Positions 28,301-36,068 of a DNA stretch of 63,088 nucleotides are shown in pieces (the stretch's first letter is position 1; every line of letters begins with the position of its first letter). Both the position numbers and the translations under genes were made by a program. Where the stretch lies: positions 1 through 63,088 of the forward strand of contig JAFRAK010000040.1 in NCBI GenBank assembly GCA_017405445.1, given 5' to 3'. The DNA comes from Bacilli bacterium (GTDB lineage: Bacteria; Bacillota_I; Bacilli_A; RF39; UBA660). The notes beneath the pieces are model-generated. The model did not search any database and was not told the DNA's origin. It saw only the letters and a program-made list of their open reading frames with translations.

Positions 28301-29974
28301 ACCATATCCTTGGACAACTTTAGTACCTTGTTGATTTAACACAGGTCTATTCATAGGATGAGCCATAGCACCAACTAAATTTAAAGCAGAATTTAGTACT
28401 AGCTTTGTATCAGCATCTAATGTAATAACATATTTAATATCTAAATGTTTTCCACTTAACATATTAACATTAAAATATTTAGGCTCATCAACATATTCTC
28501 CAAGTAATATCTTACTAAATTGAATTAAAGCTCCTCTTTTTCTTTCATAACCTAAATAACAGTTTTCTTTCTTATTCCAAATACGCTTTCGATAAACAAA
28601 ATAGAAAATATCTTTCTTATATTTTTTATTTAACTCTTCTGCATATTCCTTACCATAATTTGAAATATCTTCATCAAAATCACATACTTTTTCATTACTA
28701 GATTTAACATCTCCAAGTAATGTGAAAAATAGATTATCTGATTTATTGATAATATAGAAAGATTCTAATGTATCAAACATTTCTTTAATTTTTTCACGAG
28801 ATGAAACAATTGTAGGAATAACAACCATAGTACGAGACTCATATGGAATACCTTTTGAATAATCAAGTTTAGGTACTCGTTTAACCGGTACTACAGAAGT
28901 CAAAAATTGATTTGTAATCTGAATAATTAATTGACTAATTGGAATAAATAAAATAATAAATCCTAATACCTTCATTGGAATAAAAAATAAACACAATCCA
29001 AATGAAAGTAATGAAGTCATTAATAAAATCCAAAATAAATAAAAAACAGTTTTTAATGTATTGTTCTTTTGTTGAAATAAGGAAAAACCGATATGTTCTC
29101 CATTTTTAAAAATCTTTTCTAGATAATCATATTCATTCATATGACGTTTCTTCGCTAATCGTAATAATTGTTTTCGATACATCGTTTTAGATTCAAGAGT
29201 CATATTCTTATAATCTGGATCACTCATTAATAAACGTTCTGTCTTAGAAACCTTTTCAAATAACTCTTCTTGAGAAAACTCTAAGAATTCTCCAAAATCA
29301 TTAAAAATATTAGAGATTAATACATTACTATCAATTTTCTTTTGATATTCTTCATTAATAATATCTTTTAAACTAATTTGTTTCTCTTGTAAGTATTCAT
29401 TAAGATGTTTAAAAACTTCAGTATTATTTTTAATCTTATATAAATTACTATTTATTTGAAAAATGTAATGTCCATTATTCTTTACATCAAAACCTTCTTG
29501 AATAAAAGAGCCTAAAGTAATATTAGTCTTAGTTTGAATAATATTTAGAACATCTTCTTTATCAATTAGTTTTTTATATTCTTCTCGACATAAATTATTT
29601 AATCTTTCAGTATAAATAAAGATTAAAGTTGGCACAACCATCTCTAAATCTCTATAAGTAAGAATAGTCTTAGATTCTTTTTGATACTTCTTTAATTCTT
29701 CAACTAAATATTTAAACGAAATATTATAATTCTTTTTTGCAACTATATTTTTTAAGAATAGATAATTCTTTTGAATAATTTTAGAATTTCTTTTTAATTT
29801 CTTTTTACTATTTTCTATCATATTTTTATGTTCTGCAAGTAAATAATAATTATCAATTAGCCATTCATTAGTAATATCTACAAACTCATGATTTTTTGTT
29901 TTTTTAACAAGAAAATTATAATATTCCGTAACATCTTTAAAGTTTTGATAAAATTTTCGTATTAATCTAGTCAT
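22349..29974 (-). CDS. Cyclic beta-1,2-glucan synthase-like protein (GT84 + glucoamylase-like + GH94)
   Basis: Giant 2541-residue membrane enzyme with the three-part layout of NdvB/ChvB. An N-terminal region with two helices (about 310-350) leads into a GT84 transferase domain: VVIPTIVSSREKI near 380, the DxD motif in ITLDADTKLVLNS near 520, and QHRWARGDTQIIGW near 668. Further helices lie at about 710-755 and 835-880. A glucoamylase-like domain (SGYNYNNFASESRLTSYL; LISWSGTAFEYYMPYL near 1108) follows. Two carbohydrate-binding beta sandwiches precede the GH94 phosphorylase barrel, with GGGDWNDGMNKVG near 2225 and WTWYTGSAGWFYRVG near 2440. The likely product is a beta-1,2-glucan made on the inner face and trimmed by the phosphorylase; whether it is cyclic is inference. 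No NdvA-type exporter is adjacent. Confidence 0.9.
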   Translation of the reverse strand: MTRLIRKFYQNFKDVTEYYNFLVKKTKNHEFVDITNEWLIDNYYLLAEHKNMIENSKKKLKRNSKIIQKNYLFLKNIVAKKNYNISFKYLVEELKKYQKESKTILTYRDLEMVVPTLIFIYTERLNNLCREEYKKLIDKEDVLNIIQTKTNITLGSFIQEGFDVKNNGHYIFQINSNLYKIKNNTEVFKHLNEYLQEKQISLKDIINEEYQKKIDSNVLISNIFNDFGEFLEFSQEELFEKVSKTERLLMSDPDYKNMTLESKTMYRKQLLRLAKKRHMNEYDYLEKIFKNGEHIGFSLFQQKNNTLKTVFYLFWILLMTSLLSFGLCLFFIPMKVLGFIILFIPISQLIIQITNQFLTSVVPVKRVPKLDYSKGIPYESRTMVVIPTIVSSREKIKEMFDTLESFYIINKSDNLFFTLLGDVKSSNEKVCDFDEDISNYGKEYAEELNKKYKKDIFYFVYRKRIWNKKENCYLGYERKRGALIQFSKILLGEYVDEPKYFNVNMLSGKHLDIKYVITLDADTKLVLNSALNLVGAMAHPMNRPVLNQQGTKVVQGYGIMQPRVDVDIEATNRSLYSQVFAGIGGFDTYASIVPNVYQDTFGEGSFVGKGIYDLEVFHKIIADAFPDNMILSHDLLEGNYLRCAYTSDVELIDDFPSSFLVDTTRQHRWARGDTQIIGWLFPKVPTKSGSKTKNPLNLLEKYKIFDNIIRLFLNPMLLIILYLSFTFKGYMSYIWIFLVVLELAISMLFFLKSKMTIKERHKKSIYYRNLYFGAKSILLRSYISFATIPYYTKLYMDAFFRTLYRLLYSHKNLLNWLTAEDAAKTLKGSLFHYIRNFSFNLLIAVSFVVIGYFTGNIAAYIIAFVFASAPFVLYLVSHEINHNKIELKTKQIEVLKKVALKTWNYFDDNLTKENHYLIPDNYQENREEKLDYRTSPTAIGFSLTSIVSAYELEFINKDKALFLLENILQSIDSLDKWHGHLYNWYDIRTMKVINPYFVSTVDSGNLVASYIVVREFLEKMGEDHLVKLCDKLINNTNFKKLYTKKNVFSIGYDEDEGKLSGYNYNNFASESRLTSYLAICLGEVPTKHWFSLDKSLTTYKRRKGLISWSGTAFEYYMPYLFMKNYPNTLLDESYHFVHFCQKDYINSISRKLPWGISEAAYNELDNSLNYKYKAFCTPYLKLKEDIENRIVLSPYSSLMVLDLYPNDVYDNMKKFKDLDMYSDYGFYESYDYDNKGVVKSYFAHHQGMILLGITNYLKEDIIKEYFHSNINIKTFELLLKEKVQVKSNIDLKMAGYKKYDYKKESIENDIRSFNYISYLPETTVLSNKKYSLIMNDRGNSFSRYRTLQLNRYRKVTKQDYGVFLFVKDTNNDAVWSNTYSPMNIEPDKYEVVFAADKIKFLRRDHEISTKTEIVVCKSHHAEIRRITFKNESNEDKTLELTSYTEPILSENMDDVSHRVFNNMFVSTEYDSKTNSLLAKRRTRGDNNANNYMVTRLIIPNPLDDFTYETERSRFIGRCHNLNNALALHNDLSNYVGDNLDPVLSLRNRVVVPSGDSVTVYIVVGFGRSREQIQDIIKCYDHKNVLDKEFKISTLMNVIDTKNLNITGENMRTYNIMLNYLYQTTRISVDEKRMDILRNNALGQNGLWKYGISGDRPIISLEITDISQMSFVMELLKAFEYYKSKSIFVDVIIINSETGQSQKMIKKQIDDEIYRIYTLNSFYHTPGSVTVISQDVITKEDRSLLNMVPRIKLEIGNYGSLKEIVENLQKDSKIIEFPTYPVEDNIVVENKEKLVFDNGYGGFKNNGKEYVIYNKNTPMPWCNVITNPSFGTIITNNGCGYTYAYNSGEFKISSWNNEMVLNDKSEGFKFDGKIFDPEKCTHGFGYSILESETKEFVHEVTEFVALNDNVKIYLMKVKNKTDKKRKTNLEYWLNPTFGNFEEKTTRYILTEFMGDDNYVKMRNVYSIYYGDINVFMSSSEKIDSATCEKVLIKSFSTPIELDKGEEKTIVFVLGCSMSDSQNKALIHKYTDINNAKKELKNVKDYWNTILGVFQVSTPDKSFNYMMNGWYLYQTLSSRIMARSGYYQVSGAFGYRDQLQDAMNIAIVNPGYTKEQILNNASHQFESGEVLHWWHEKNHFGLRSRYKDDYLWLVYATTYYVEITNDYDILDIQVPYIDGEELSDYDMEKGIAFHYLDKTESLLDHCMKAVELSMNSLGPHKLPLMGGGDWNDGMNKVGSKGSGESVWLGFFLYMIIDGFSKVIKKSRHKIDTTKYNDFNTKLKENLNKKTWDGEYYLRAFFDNGDKLGSHENTECKIDLISQSFSVLSGVAPKDRAEQALNSVGENLIDLSLKIVKLLTPPFEKTLNNPGYIMNYAKGIRENGGQYTHAVAWYLMALIKMGYHDRAYRYFQMINPTNRSLTSDNVNSYCVEPYVIAADIYSSKSFPARGGWTWYTGSAGWFYRVGIQEILGIHKMGDKLKIEPAIPVSWDKYQVTYHYMDTTYQIDISRGKTESIKLDGKSHISNTIHLTNDKKEHKIQVIIK

Positions 29975-30049
29975 ATAAAAACACTCCCGACAAAATTATA
30001 TCATACTTTTCCAATAATTCATATGAATTAATAATGAAATTAAACCAAA

Positions 30050-30082
30050 AAAAATATCTTGAATTTCAAGATATTTATTTTT
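30050..30082 (-). terminator. Terminator of the tRNA array
   Basis: AAATATCTTG pairs with CAAGATATTT and is followed by eight T on the minus strand, just past tRNA-Ser. Confidence 0.7.
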
Positions 30083-30086
30083 TTAA

Positions 30087-30178
30087 TGGCGGAGCAGGAG
30101 AGATTTGAACTCTCGCACCAGTATTCCCGGTCTACACCCTTAGCAGGGGCGCCTCTTCAGCCTCTTGAGTACTACTCC
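30087..30178 (-). tRNA. tRNA-Ser (GCT)
   Basis: GGAGTAG pairs with CTGCTCC. The anticodon loop CTGCTAA gives GCT. A long variable arm follows, as expected for serine, and CCA is encoded. It is last in a four-tRNA array. Confidence 0.95.
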
Positions 30179-30246
30179 ATACCAATTTGCGTCCGCATAT
30201 ATATTATCCCATTTATCCTTAGAAAAGTCAACAAAAATATATATTT

Positions 30247-30351
30247 TTAAGAATAGCTTGGGTCACAGTTTTCTTTAGACAAATCATTAGAAAAAATATA
30301 ATCATTCTCTAAAAGAAGAAGTCCACCATTTTTTGCCTCATGCTCATCCAT
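30247..30351 (-). CDS. Possible 34-residue small ORF or gene remnant between tRNAs
   Basis: Between tRNA-Glu and tRNA-Ser the minus strand has an ATG-to-TAA frame, MDEHEAKNGGLLLLENDY and onward to ENCDPSYS. Its composition is protein-like, but there is no Shine-Dalgarno and no recognised homologue, and the frame starts just after the tRNA-Glu terminator. It may be a remnant of an insertion into the tRNA array. Confidence 0.25.
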   Translation of the reverse strand: MDEHEAKNGGLLLLENDYIFSNDLSKENCDPSYS

Positions 30352-30368
30352 TCACAGATAAAAATAAA

Positions 30369-30392
30369 AACCATTGACAAGCAATGGTATTT
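30369..30392 (-). terminator. Hairpin after tRNA-Glu
   Basis: ACCATTG/CAATGGT stem followed by TTTTATTTTT on the minus strand, between tRNA-Glu and the small ORF. Confidence 0.65.
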
Positions 30393-30399
30393 AACAAAA

Positions 30400-30476
30400 T
30401 GGTGACGAGTACGGAATTCGAATCCGTGAATGCTGCCGTGAAAGGGCAGTGTGTTAAGCCGCTTCACCAACTCGCC
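30400..30476 (-). tRNA. tRNA-Glu (TTC)
   Basis: Acceptor GGCGAGT/ACTCGTC, anticodon loop CTTTCAC giving TTC, T arm with GGATTCGAATTCC, encoded CCA. Confidence 0.95.
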
Positions 30477-30485
30477 ATAAAAAAA

Positions 30486-30562
30486 TGGCGCCCCAACTAG
30501 GACTTGAACCTAGGACCCCTTGATTAACAGTCAAGTGCTCTAACCAGCTGAGCTATTGAGGC
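30486..30562 (-). tRNA. tRNA-Asn (GTT)
   Basis: Acceptor GCCTCAA/TTGGGGC, anticodon loop CTGTTAA giving GTT, encoded CCA. Confidence 0.95.
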
Positions 30563-30569
30563 ATAAAAA

Positions 30570-30646
<77 letters not shown>

Positions 30647-30725
30647 ACATACATGTATTAATTTTACTACATAATACACGAAAATGCAACTAAAATTTAT
30701 TAAATTAATCTCGAATTGCATATAT

Positions 30726-30755
30726 AGAATACTATAAAAAAACTATGAAAGTCAA
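30726..30755 (-). promoter_or_regulatory. Promoter of the Ile-Asn-Glu-Ser tRNA array
   Basis: TTGACT at 30755-30750, 18-base spacer, TATTCT at 30731-30726, about 80 bases before tRNA-Ile. Confidence 0.6.
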
Positions 30756-30816
30756 TACTTTTTTTAAGGATAATGATAGTTTTTTTACAAAATAACCCAA
30801 AAATTCAGAAAAATAC

Positions 30817-30845
30817 TTGAAAAATAAGCGTTTTTAATATAAAAT
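30817..30845 (+). promoter_or_regulatory. Promoter of tRNA-Lys
   Basis: TTGAAA, 17-base spacer, TAAAAT, ending 19 bases before the tRNA. Confidence 0.7.
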
Positions 30846-30864
30846 AGATATGCAATTAAGAAAT

Positions 30865-30940
30865 GGACTGTTAGCTCAGTTGGTAGAGCAACTGACTCTT
30901 AATCAGTGGGTCTAGGGTTCGAATCCCTAACAGTCCACCA
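30865..30940 (+). tRNA. tRNA-Lys (CTT)
   Basis: Acceptor GGACTGT/ACAGTCC, anticodon loop CTCTTAA giving CTT, encoded CCA. Divergent from the array. Confidence 0.95.
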
Positions 30941-30949
30941 TAATAAAAA

Positions 30950-30975
30950 CAAACTACGTTAAGTAGTTTTTTTGT
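30950..30975 (+). terminator. Terminator of tRNA-Lys
   Basis: AACTAC/GTAGTT stem with TTTTTTT. Confidence 0.7.
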
Positions 30976-30980
30976 TTTAC

Positions 30981-31010
30981 AAAAAGGAAAACTATTTAAG
31001 TTTTCCTTTT
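30981..31010 (-). terminator. Terminator of the ddl operon
   Basis: AAAGGAAAAC/GTTTTCCTTT stem overlapping the ddl 3' end, T-rich on the minus strand. Confidence 0.6.
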
Positions 31011-32209
31011 GTACCTTTTACTCCATTGTTAGAAGCATACCCACTTAAAATATTAGTTTCAAATGAATGTGTCTTACTAATTCTACGTTTAAAATCTTTT
31101 ACTCCAATTGATATCATTTCATCCAACATCTTAGTAAAATCTAATCCTTTAGCTTCCCATAAGTAATAAGCTAAACTTCCTGGAATAGAATTAATTTCAT
31201 TAATATAAACTTTATTTTTCTTTGTATCAATCAAGAAATCAATACGAGAGTTGCCAGATGTGCCTAAAGCTTTATATGCTTTTAACGCAACAGTCTCTAT
31301 TTCTTTTCTCATATTATCTGATAAATCAGCTGGTAATTTACGATTGGTTGAAGCCATACCTTTAGATTTTGCTTTAGGAACTTTCATTCCACCTTTCATC
31401 TTAGTTTTTCCTCCACCAATATATTTATCAGAATAAGTTAAAAATTTATTTCCAGATAATACTTCCTCTATTTCACTAACTTTAGAATTCTCATAATTAC
31501 CCATTACAGCAATATTAACTTCTTTTAAATTCTCAACAACTTCTTCAACGATAATCTTTGTATCATATTGAATTGCTTCATCAATTGCTTCTCTTAAACC
31601 AGCTTCATCATCACAAAAACCGATTCCTACACTAGATCCAGTTGTTGCAGGTTTAACAATTAATGGGAATTTCATTTTTTTACAATCTTTGATAATATCA
31701 TCAGGATTTTCTCTGTAATCAACATCATAGAACCAAGTAAATTCTGTCATAGGAAGATCTAAACTCTTCCAAATATCTTTCATAATTACTTTATCCTGTC
31801 CAGCAACAGCTGCATAAACATTAGGTCCTACAAAAGGAATACCAATTGTTTGTAAATATCCTTGTAATACTCCATCCTCAACATTCGTTCCATGAACAAC
31901 TGGGAAAGCAATATCAATTTCTTTCACAACACGCTTAAATAATCCTTTTTTCTTTTGAAGAACATAAGCACCATCTTTATAATATAAAACTACATTGGTT
32001 CCATATGTCTTAATCAAATTAAGATCTTGATATACATCGATATCTTTTAACATATCTCCTGTATACCATTCCCTATCTTTAGTAATATAGATAGGAATAA
32101 CTTCATATTTTTCTTCATCTATTTTATTCATTGCCTGAATTGCAGAAATGATACTAATCTCATGTTCTACTGATTCCCCACCAAAAATAACTCCAACTTT
32201 AATTCTCAT
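30992..32209 (-). CDS. ddl: D-alanine--D-alanine ligase family enzyme
   Basis: ATP-grasp ligase making the D-Ala-D-Ala (or related) dipeptide for peptidoglycan; 405 residues, longer than the usual 350-370 because of a basic C-terminal tail. Motifs: GGESVEHEISIISA (about 10-23), PVVHGTNVEDGVLQG, KPATTGSSVGIGFCDDE and the C-terminal RIDFLIDTKK plus INEINSIPGSLAYYL. The specificity loop, normally EFYDYEAKY in D-Ala ligases, reads KFLTYSDKY and is followed by a Gly/Lys-rich insert (GGGKTKMKGGMKVPKAKSKG). Second-substrate specificity is therefore uncertain. It follows murF by 12 bases, which confirms a wall role. Confidence 0.9.
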   Translation of the reverse strand: MRIKVGVIFGGESVEHEISIISAIQAMNKIDEEKYEVIPIYITKDREWYTGDMLKDIDVYQDLNLIKTYGTNVVLYYKDGAYVLQKKKGLFKRVVKEIDIAFPVVHGTNVEDGVLQGYLQTIGIPFVGPNVYAAVAGQDKVIMKDIWKSLDLPMTEFTWFYDVDYRENPDDIIKDCKKMKFPLIVKPATTGSSVGIGFCDDEAGLREAIDEAIQYDTKIIVEEVVENLKEVNIAVMGNYENSKVSEIEEVLSGNKFLTYSDKYIGGGKTKMKGGMKVPKAKSKGMASTNRKLPADLSDNMRKEIETVALKAYKALGTSGNSRIDFLIDTKKNKVYINEINSIPGSLAYYLWEAKGLDFTKMLDEMISIGVKDFKRRISKTHSFETNILSGYASNNGVKGTKGKLK

Positions 32210-32221
32210 AAATTCACTCTC

Positions 32222-33838
32222 CTATTTTTCATTAAATGTATCCGGTAAATCATTTTCAAATAAAGCATATACCTCTTCATTAATTGCCATATTTCCAATA
32301 AATGGAAAAGCATCCCTAACATCATTAAATACAATAATATTCTCTTTGTCAAATCCTTTTTCCAAAAGTCCTTCCTTAATTGGTTTTGTCTTTTTCTCTC
32401 CAATTAAAATAACAACATCTGCAACATCACTAATTTGTTTACCAAATTCTTTATTTAATTTATATTCTTGTTCTCCTAATTCAATCATTCCAGGAGTAAC
32501 AATTACTTTAGTTCCAGGCATCATATCAAGAACTTCTAACGCTCTCTTTGCTCCAACTGGATTTGCATTATAAGCATCATCTATTTCATAGAAATTACCA
32601 ATTTTCTTTAATTCTAAACGATGTTCTACTGGTTTAACACTCTTCACTGCATGAATTAAATCATCAGGTTCAATTTCAAATTCTCTCCCACAAGCAAGAG
32701 CTGCCAAAATATTATAAACATTATGTTTTCCAAGTAATTTAGTTTCAAAAGAATATGTTTTTTTATCTCCTTTAAATACTACATCAAAAGTAGTACCCTT
32801 ATTGGAACATTTTATATTACTTGCTCTTACATCTACATCAGGATTATCAATACCAATCCATATAATTCTAACAGGATTTTTTATTTGATAACTCAATTGT
32901 AGAGGATCATCACCATTTAATATTCCAAACCCATCGCTTGGTAAAGATTCAATTAATTCAAATTTACCAATTTGTATATTTTCTTGAGAACCAAAACTCT
33001 CTAAATGAGCTTGCCCTATCGTCGTTATAATACCATATTTTGGATGAATTAAATGACATAATCTTTTAATTTCACCTTTAACATAAGCACCCATCTCTGC
33101 AATAAAAATATCTGTAAATTTATCCATATAATTATTAACAGTCATAATTAATCCATTAAAAGTATTCCAATTTTTTGGAGATGGTAAAGTATTATATTTA
33201 GAATTTAATATAGTAGCTAATACATTCTTACAACTAGTCTTTCCATAACTTCCTGTAATACCTATAATCTTTAAACGATTCATACTCTTTAGTTTATTCT
33301 GTGCCTTTTTCTTATAATGTAAATAAATTCCATTTTCTATAGGCCAATTAATAAGCATCGCAATAAATACAACAATAGAATTAAAATATAAAAGCAGAGA
33401 CTCAATTAAGAAAACAACCCAAGTTCCTTGAACTGTATTAACAATTAAAGCATCAAAAAAAAGTGGTATAAAATAAATTAAAGTAATAGTAAATAATAAT
33501 CTTTTTACTCTTCCAGTAAATACTAATTTTTTCTTGTTTTGATCTGTCTTAATTAAATGATACCAACGATATCCAATTAATATCATAAACAATGAACCAA
33601 GTATAAAACATAGTACAGAAACAATCTCCATATCATGAACCCATATACACCCAACAAAACAAATACCTATAAGAAACAAGTCAAATCCAATCCATTGATT
33701 AGAATTCTTAAAAACCCATTTTAAATACCGATTATTTTCATTGTATAAGTTTTGTTGTAACATATGAACATTTCTTAAAGTTTTATACATGATTGCATAA
33801 CTACAAGACATAATGATTAATATATAAAGAATGATCAT
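32222..33838 (-). CDS. murF: MurF-type Mur ligase with N-terminal membrane domain
   Basis: Adds the D-Ala-D-Ala dipeptide to UDP-MurNAc-tripeptide. The first ~185 residues are membrane helices (about 1-18, 50-100, 110-165), which ordinary MurF lacks. The ligase begins near residue 190 with the P-loop GITGSYGKTSCKNVLA. AEMGAYVKGEIKRLC, GILNGDDP, LLGKHNVYNILAALA and DDAYNANPVGAKRAL follow, the last being the family DxYNANP motif. The membrane part may bring lipid-linked synthesis close to the enzyme; that is inference. Operon with ddl and the alpha/beta hydrolase. Confidence 0.9.
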   Translation of the reverse strand: MIILYILIIMSCSYAIMYKTLRNVHMLQQNLYNENNRYLKWVFKNSNQWIGFDLFLIGICFVGCIWVHDMEIVSVLCFILGSLFMILIGYRWYHLIKTDQNKKKLVFTGRVKRLLFTITLIYFIPLFFDALIVNTVQGTWVVFLIESLLLYFNSIVVFIAMLINWPIENGIYLHYKKKAQNKLKSMNRLKIIGITGSYGKTSCKNVLATILNSKYNTLPSPKNWNTFNGLIMTVNNYMDKFTDIFIAEMGAYVKGEIKRLCHLIHPKYGIITTIGQAHLESFGSQENIQIGKFELIESLPSDGFGILNGDDPLQLSYQIKNPVRIIWIGIDNPDVDVRASNIKCSNKGTTFDVVFKGDKKTYSFETKLLGKHNVYNILAALACGREFEIEPDDLIHAVKSVKPVEHRLELKKIGNFYEIDDAYNANPVGAKRALEVLDMMPGTKVIVTPGMIELGEQEYKLNKEFGKQISDVADVVILIGEKKTKPIKEGLLEKGFDKENIIVFNDVRDAFPFIGNMAINEEVYALFENDLPDTFNEK

Positions 33839-33854
33839 TATATTCCCTCCTTAT

Positions 33855-34574
33855 TTAAAAAAACTGTTTTAATATAACAACAACCCTATCTAAATTCTCT
33901 AAATAAGCATAATGAGTTCCTGGTAAAATAATCAATGCAGCATCTATCATGATTTTTTCTAATTCTCTTGCATCGTGAACAGGTGCTTCTGTATCATTTT
34001 CACCCCATATTAACAATGTAGGTTCTTCAATTTCTCTTGCAAATTTTGATAAATCTTCATTAACAATTTGAACTAAAGTCTCTCTCATAACAGGACTAGC
34101 AGCTTTATAATCTCTCGATCCAATATATTGTTTCATGTATTCTCCTAATTGTTCTAATCCAGGAATTTTTTTCATCGCTTTTAAGAAACGAACTGATAAA
34201 GGTAATTTTTCCTCAAAACGAATACATGGACTTCCAAATAAAACTAATTTTTCAATAGGATTACGAGAAGAAAAACGAATTGCTAATCTTCCTCCAAAAG
34301 AATGTCCTATAACGATAGGTTTTGAAATATCAACTTTTCTAACAAATTCTTCCAACATATCATTATAATCTTCAATCGTCCACGCTTTTCCTGGCTCTTC
34401 ACTATTTCCAAAACCAGGTAAATCTAAAATAGTGATTCGAAACTCATCACAAAAAGCATCTCCTAATGGTTTCATCATTTCAATATTTTGCCCCCATCCA
34501 TGTAAAAGCAAAATATCTTTTCCACTACCATATTGTATGTAATTAACATTAACATTTTTCACATTAATTTTCAT
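33855..34574 (-). CDS. Alpha/beta hydrolase
   Basis: A 239-residue alpha/beta-hydrolase fold enzyme. Oxyanion region LLHGWGQN (about 24-31), nucleophile elbow VIGHSFGGRLA with Ser at about 92, catalytic Asp in LIWGENDTEAP and catalytic His in LPGTHYAYLEN. The substrate is unknown. It is the first gene of the murF-ddl operon, 16 bases before murF, so a role in wall precursor or lipid metabolism is possible. Confidence 0.85.
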   Translation of the reverse strand: MKINVKNVNVNYIQYGSGKDILLLHGWGQNIEMMKPLGDAFCDEFRITILDLPGFGNSEEPGKAWTIEDYNDMLEEFVRKVDISKPIVIGHSFGGRLAIRFSSRNPIEKLVLFGSPCIRFEEKLPLSVRFLKAMKKIPGLEQLGEYMKQYIGSRDYKAASPVMRETLVQIVNEDLSKFAREIEEPTLLIWGENDTEAPVHDARELEKIMIDAALIILPGTHYAYLENLDRVVVILKQFF

Positions 34575-34744
34575 TGAATCACTCCATAATAAATTATATC
34601 ATATTTAAAAGAAAAAAATGGGGAAAACAGAGTATTTCGTAAATAAAATGTAAAATTAAATTAATAATAATCATGATTTATTCTTTAAGAACGTATAAAA
34701 AAATGATATGATGATATTAGTTATCACAACATTTAGGAGGAAAT

Positions 34745-35983
34745 ATGATTAAGATATATAAGAAAATAAATAAAACAATGAATAATTTATATGGTAGTTG
34801 TGAGATAAAAAATATCAATGATTTAAACAAACCATTCTTACTATGTATTTCTGACAGTGATAGTTTTGACAAAGCTATATTTGGAATAATAAGAGAAGGT
34901 GCTCATGCTGCCAGAGTATATACTACTCAAGAAAATGCTGCAGGATTTAAAATAGAAAAAATGCCTATAGATTTTCTTGGAATAAAAAGAATAGAAAATG
35001 AAGAAAAAATAGAAAATGAATTATCTAAAGACTTCCTATTACCTTTTTTAAAATTACATGGATTAAATAAAAATTCTATAATGAAACAAGCAAGAAAAAT
35101 TAATTTATTTACATTTGGTGATGGATGTATTACATATAAAAATTCTGAAAAAGAATTATTTTCAGGTTTGTGTAATGAAGGATTTTCTAAAAAAGAAGCA
35201 GAAGAAATTCTATCTCAAATATCTTTAACTGCTCTAGGAACAAAAGAAGAATTATCTGATTTATATGCAACAAATATTCGTTTTATCGATTTATGTAATA
35301 TTAAGACTCAAAATGAGAAATTAAGAGAATATGGAAATATTTTAATGAGAAATAAAACACTATCTATGTACTGTCCAATAGGAAAGAAAAATTCTTATGA
35401 TTACCTTTTTCTAGGGCAAGGAAAATATAGTGCAAAAGATTATTTAAAAGATGAGTGTCCTGCTAAAGCAGCAATTTCTGCAGTTGTATCATTCTTTTTA
35501 CAAAACTCATTGGATAATTTAAAATCAAATAATCTAGTTAGAATTAATAGAGATGTTTTTACAGAGCCTTTATACCAATATGGGGCAAATCTAAAGCCTC
35601 TAAAAGAAACACTTTCTAATTTAGACAGCAAAATAAAATATGATGATACTCCTAAATATACAAAAGAAGAATTTTCACTTCGAGCAGAATTAGACACTGC
35701 ATGCAAAGCAATACAAAAGAAACAATTACTAGTTAAAAACAGAGAAGAAGAAAATCATGAATTAACAGAAAAAGTAAATACTATTATTACAAATATTAAG
35801 AAATATAGTAGTGAAACAACATACTATCAAATATTAATCAGATCTAACTTATGGCATACGAATGAAGAATTTTTAGAAGAAGAAAGTGACAAAGAATTTC
35901 GAAAAAAAGCAATAAAAAAAGAAAAAGAAAACAAAAAAAGTACTAAAAGTGGAAAGACTAAAACAACAAAAAAATCGAACTAG
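34745..35983 (+). CDS. Unrecognised 412-residue cytoplasmic protein
   Basis: Not recognised. Strong ribosome site (TTTAGGAGGAAAT) before the ATG. No signal peptide or membrane helix. Mixed alpha/beta composition; a Lys-rich disordered tail (KKEKENKKSTKSGKTK) ends the protein, and a helical coiled stretch lies near residues 320-360 (KKQLLVKNREEENHELTEKV). The basic tail suggests nucleic-acid or membrane contact. It is transcribed alone and ends in a hairpin. Confidence 0.7.
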   Translation: MIKIYKKINKTMNNLYGSCEIKNINDLNKPFLLCISDSDSFDKAIFGIIREGAHAARVYTTQENAAGFKIEKMPIDFLGIKRIENEEKIENELSKDFLLPFLKLHGLNKNSIMKQARKINLFTFGDGCITYKNSEKELFSGLCNEGFSKKEAEEILSQISLTALGTKEELSDLYATNIRFIDLCNIKTQNEKLREYGNILMRNKTLSMYCPIGKKNSYDYLFLGQGKYSAKDYLKDECPAKAAISAVVSFFLQNSLDNLKSNNLVRINRDVFTEPLYQYGANLKPLKETLSNLDSKIKYDDTPKYTKEEFSLRAELDTACKAIQKKQLLVKNREEENHELTEKVNTIITNIKKYSSETTYYQILIRSNLWHTNEEFLEEESDKEFRKKAIKKEKENKKSTKSGKTKTTKKSN

Positions 35984-36003
35984 AAAATTTAGTTTGATTT
36001 TTT
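35972..36003 (+). terminator. Terminator after the 412-residue gene
   Basis: AATCGAACTA pairs with TAGTTTGATT, then TTTTTT. Confidence 0.65.
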
Positions 36004-36012
36004 CATAATAAC

Positions 36013-36041
36013 TTGATATAAAATGATGCTTTTGATACAAT
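36013..36041 (+). promoter_or_regulatory. Promoter of the 251-residue membrane protein gene
   Basis: TTGATA, 17-base spacer, TACAAT preceded by TGA (extended -10). Confidence 0.6.
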
Positions 36042-36068
36042 CTTATTATAGAAGGAGTTGTAAATACA

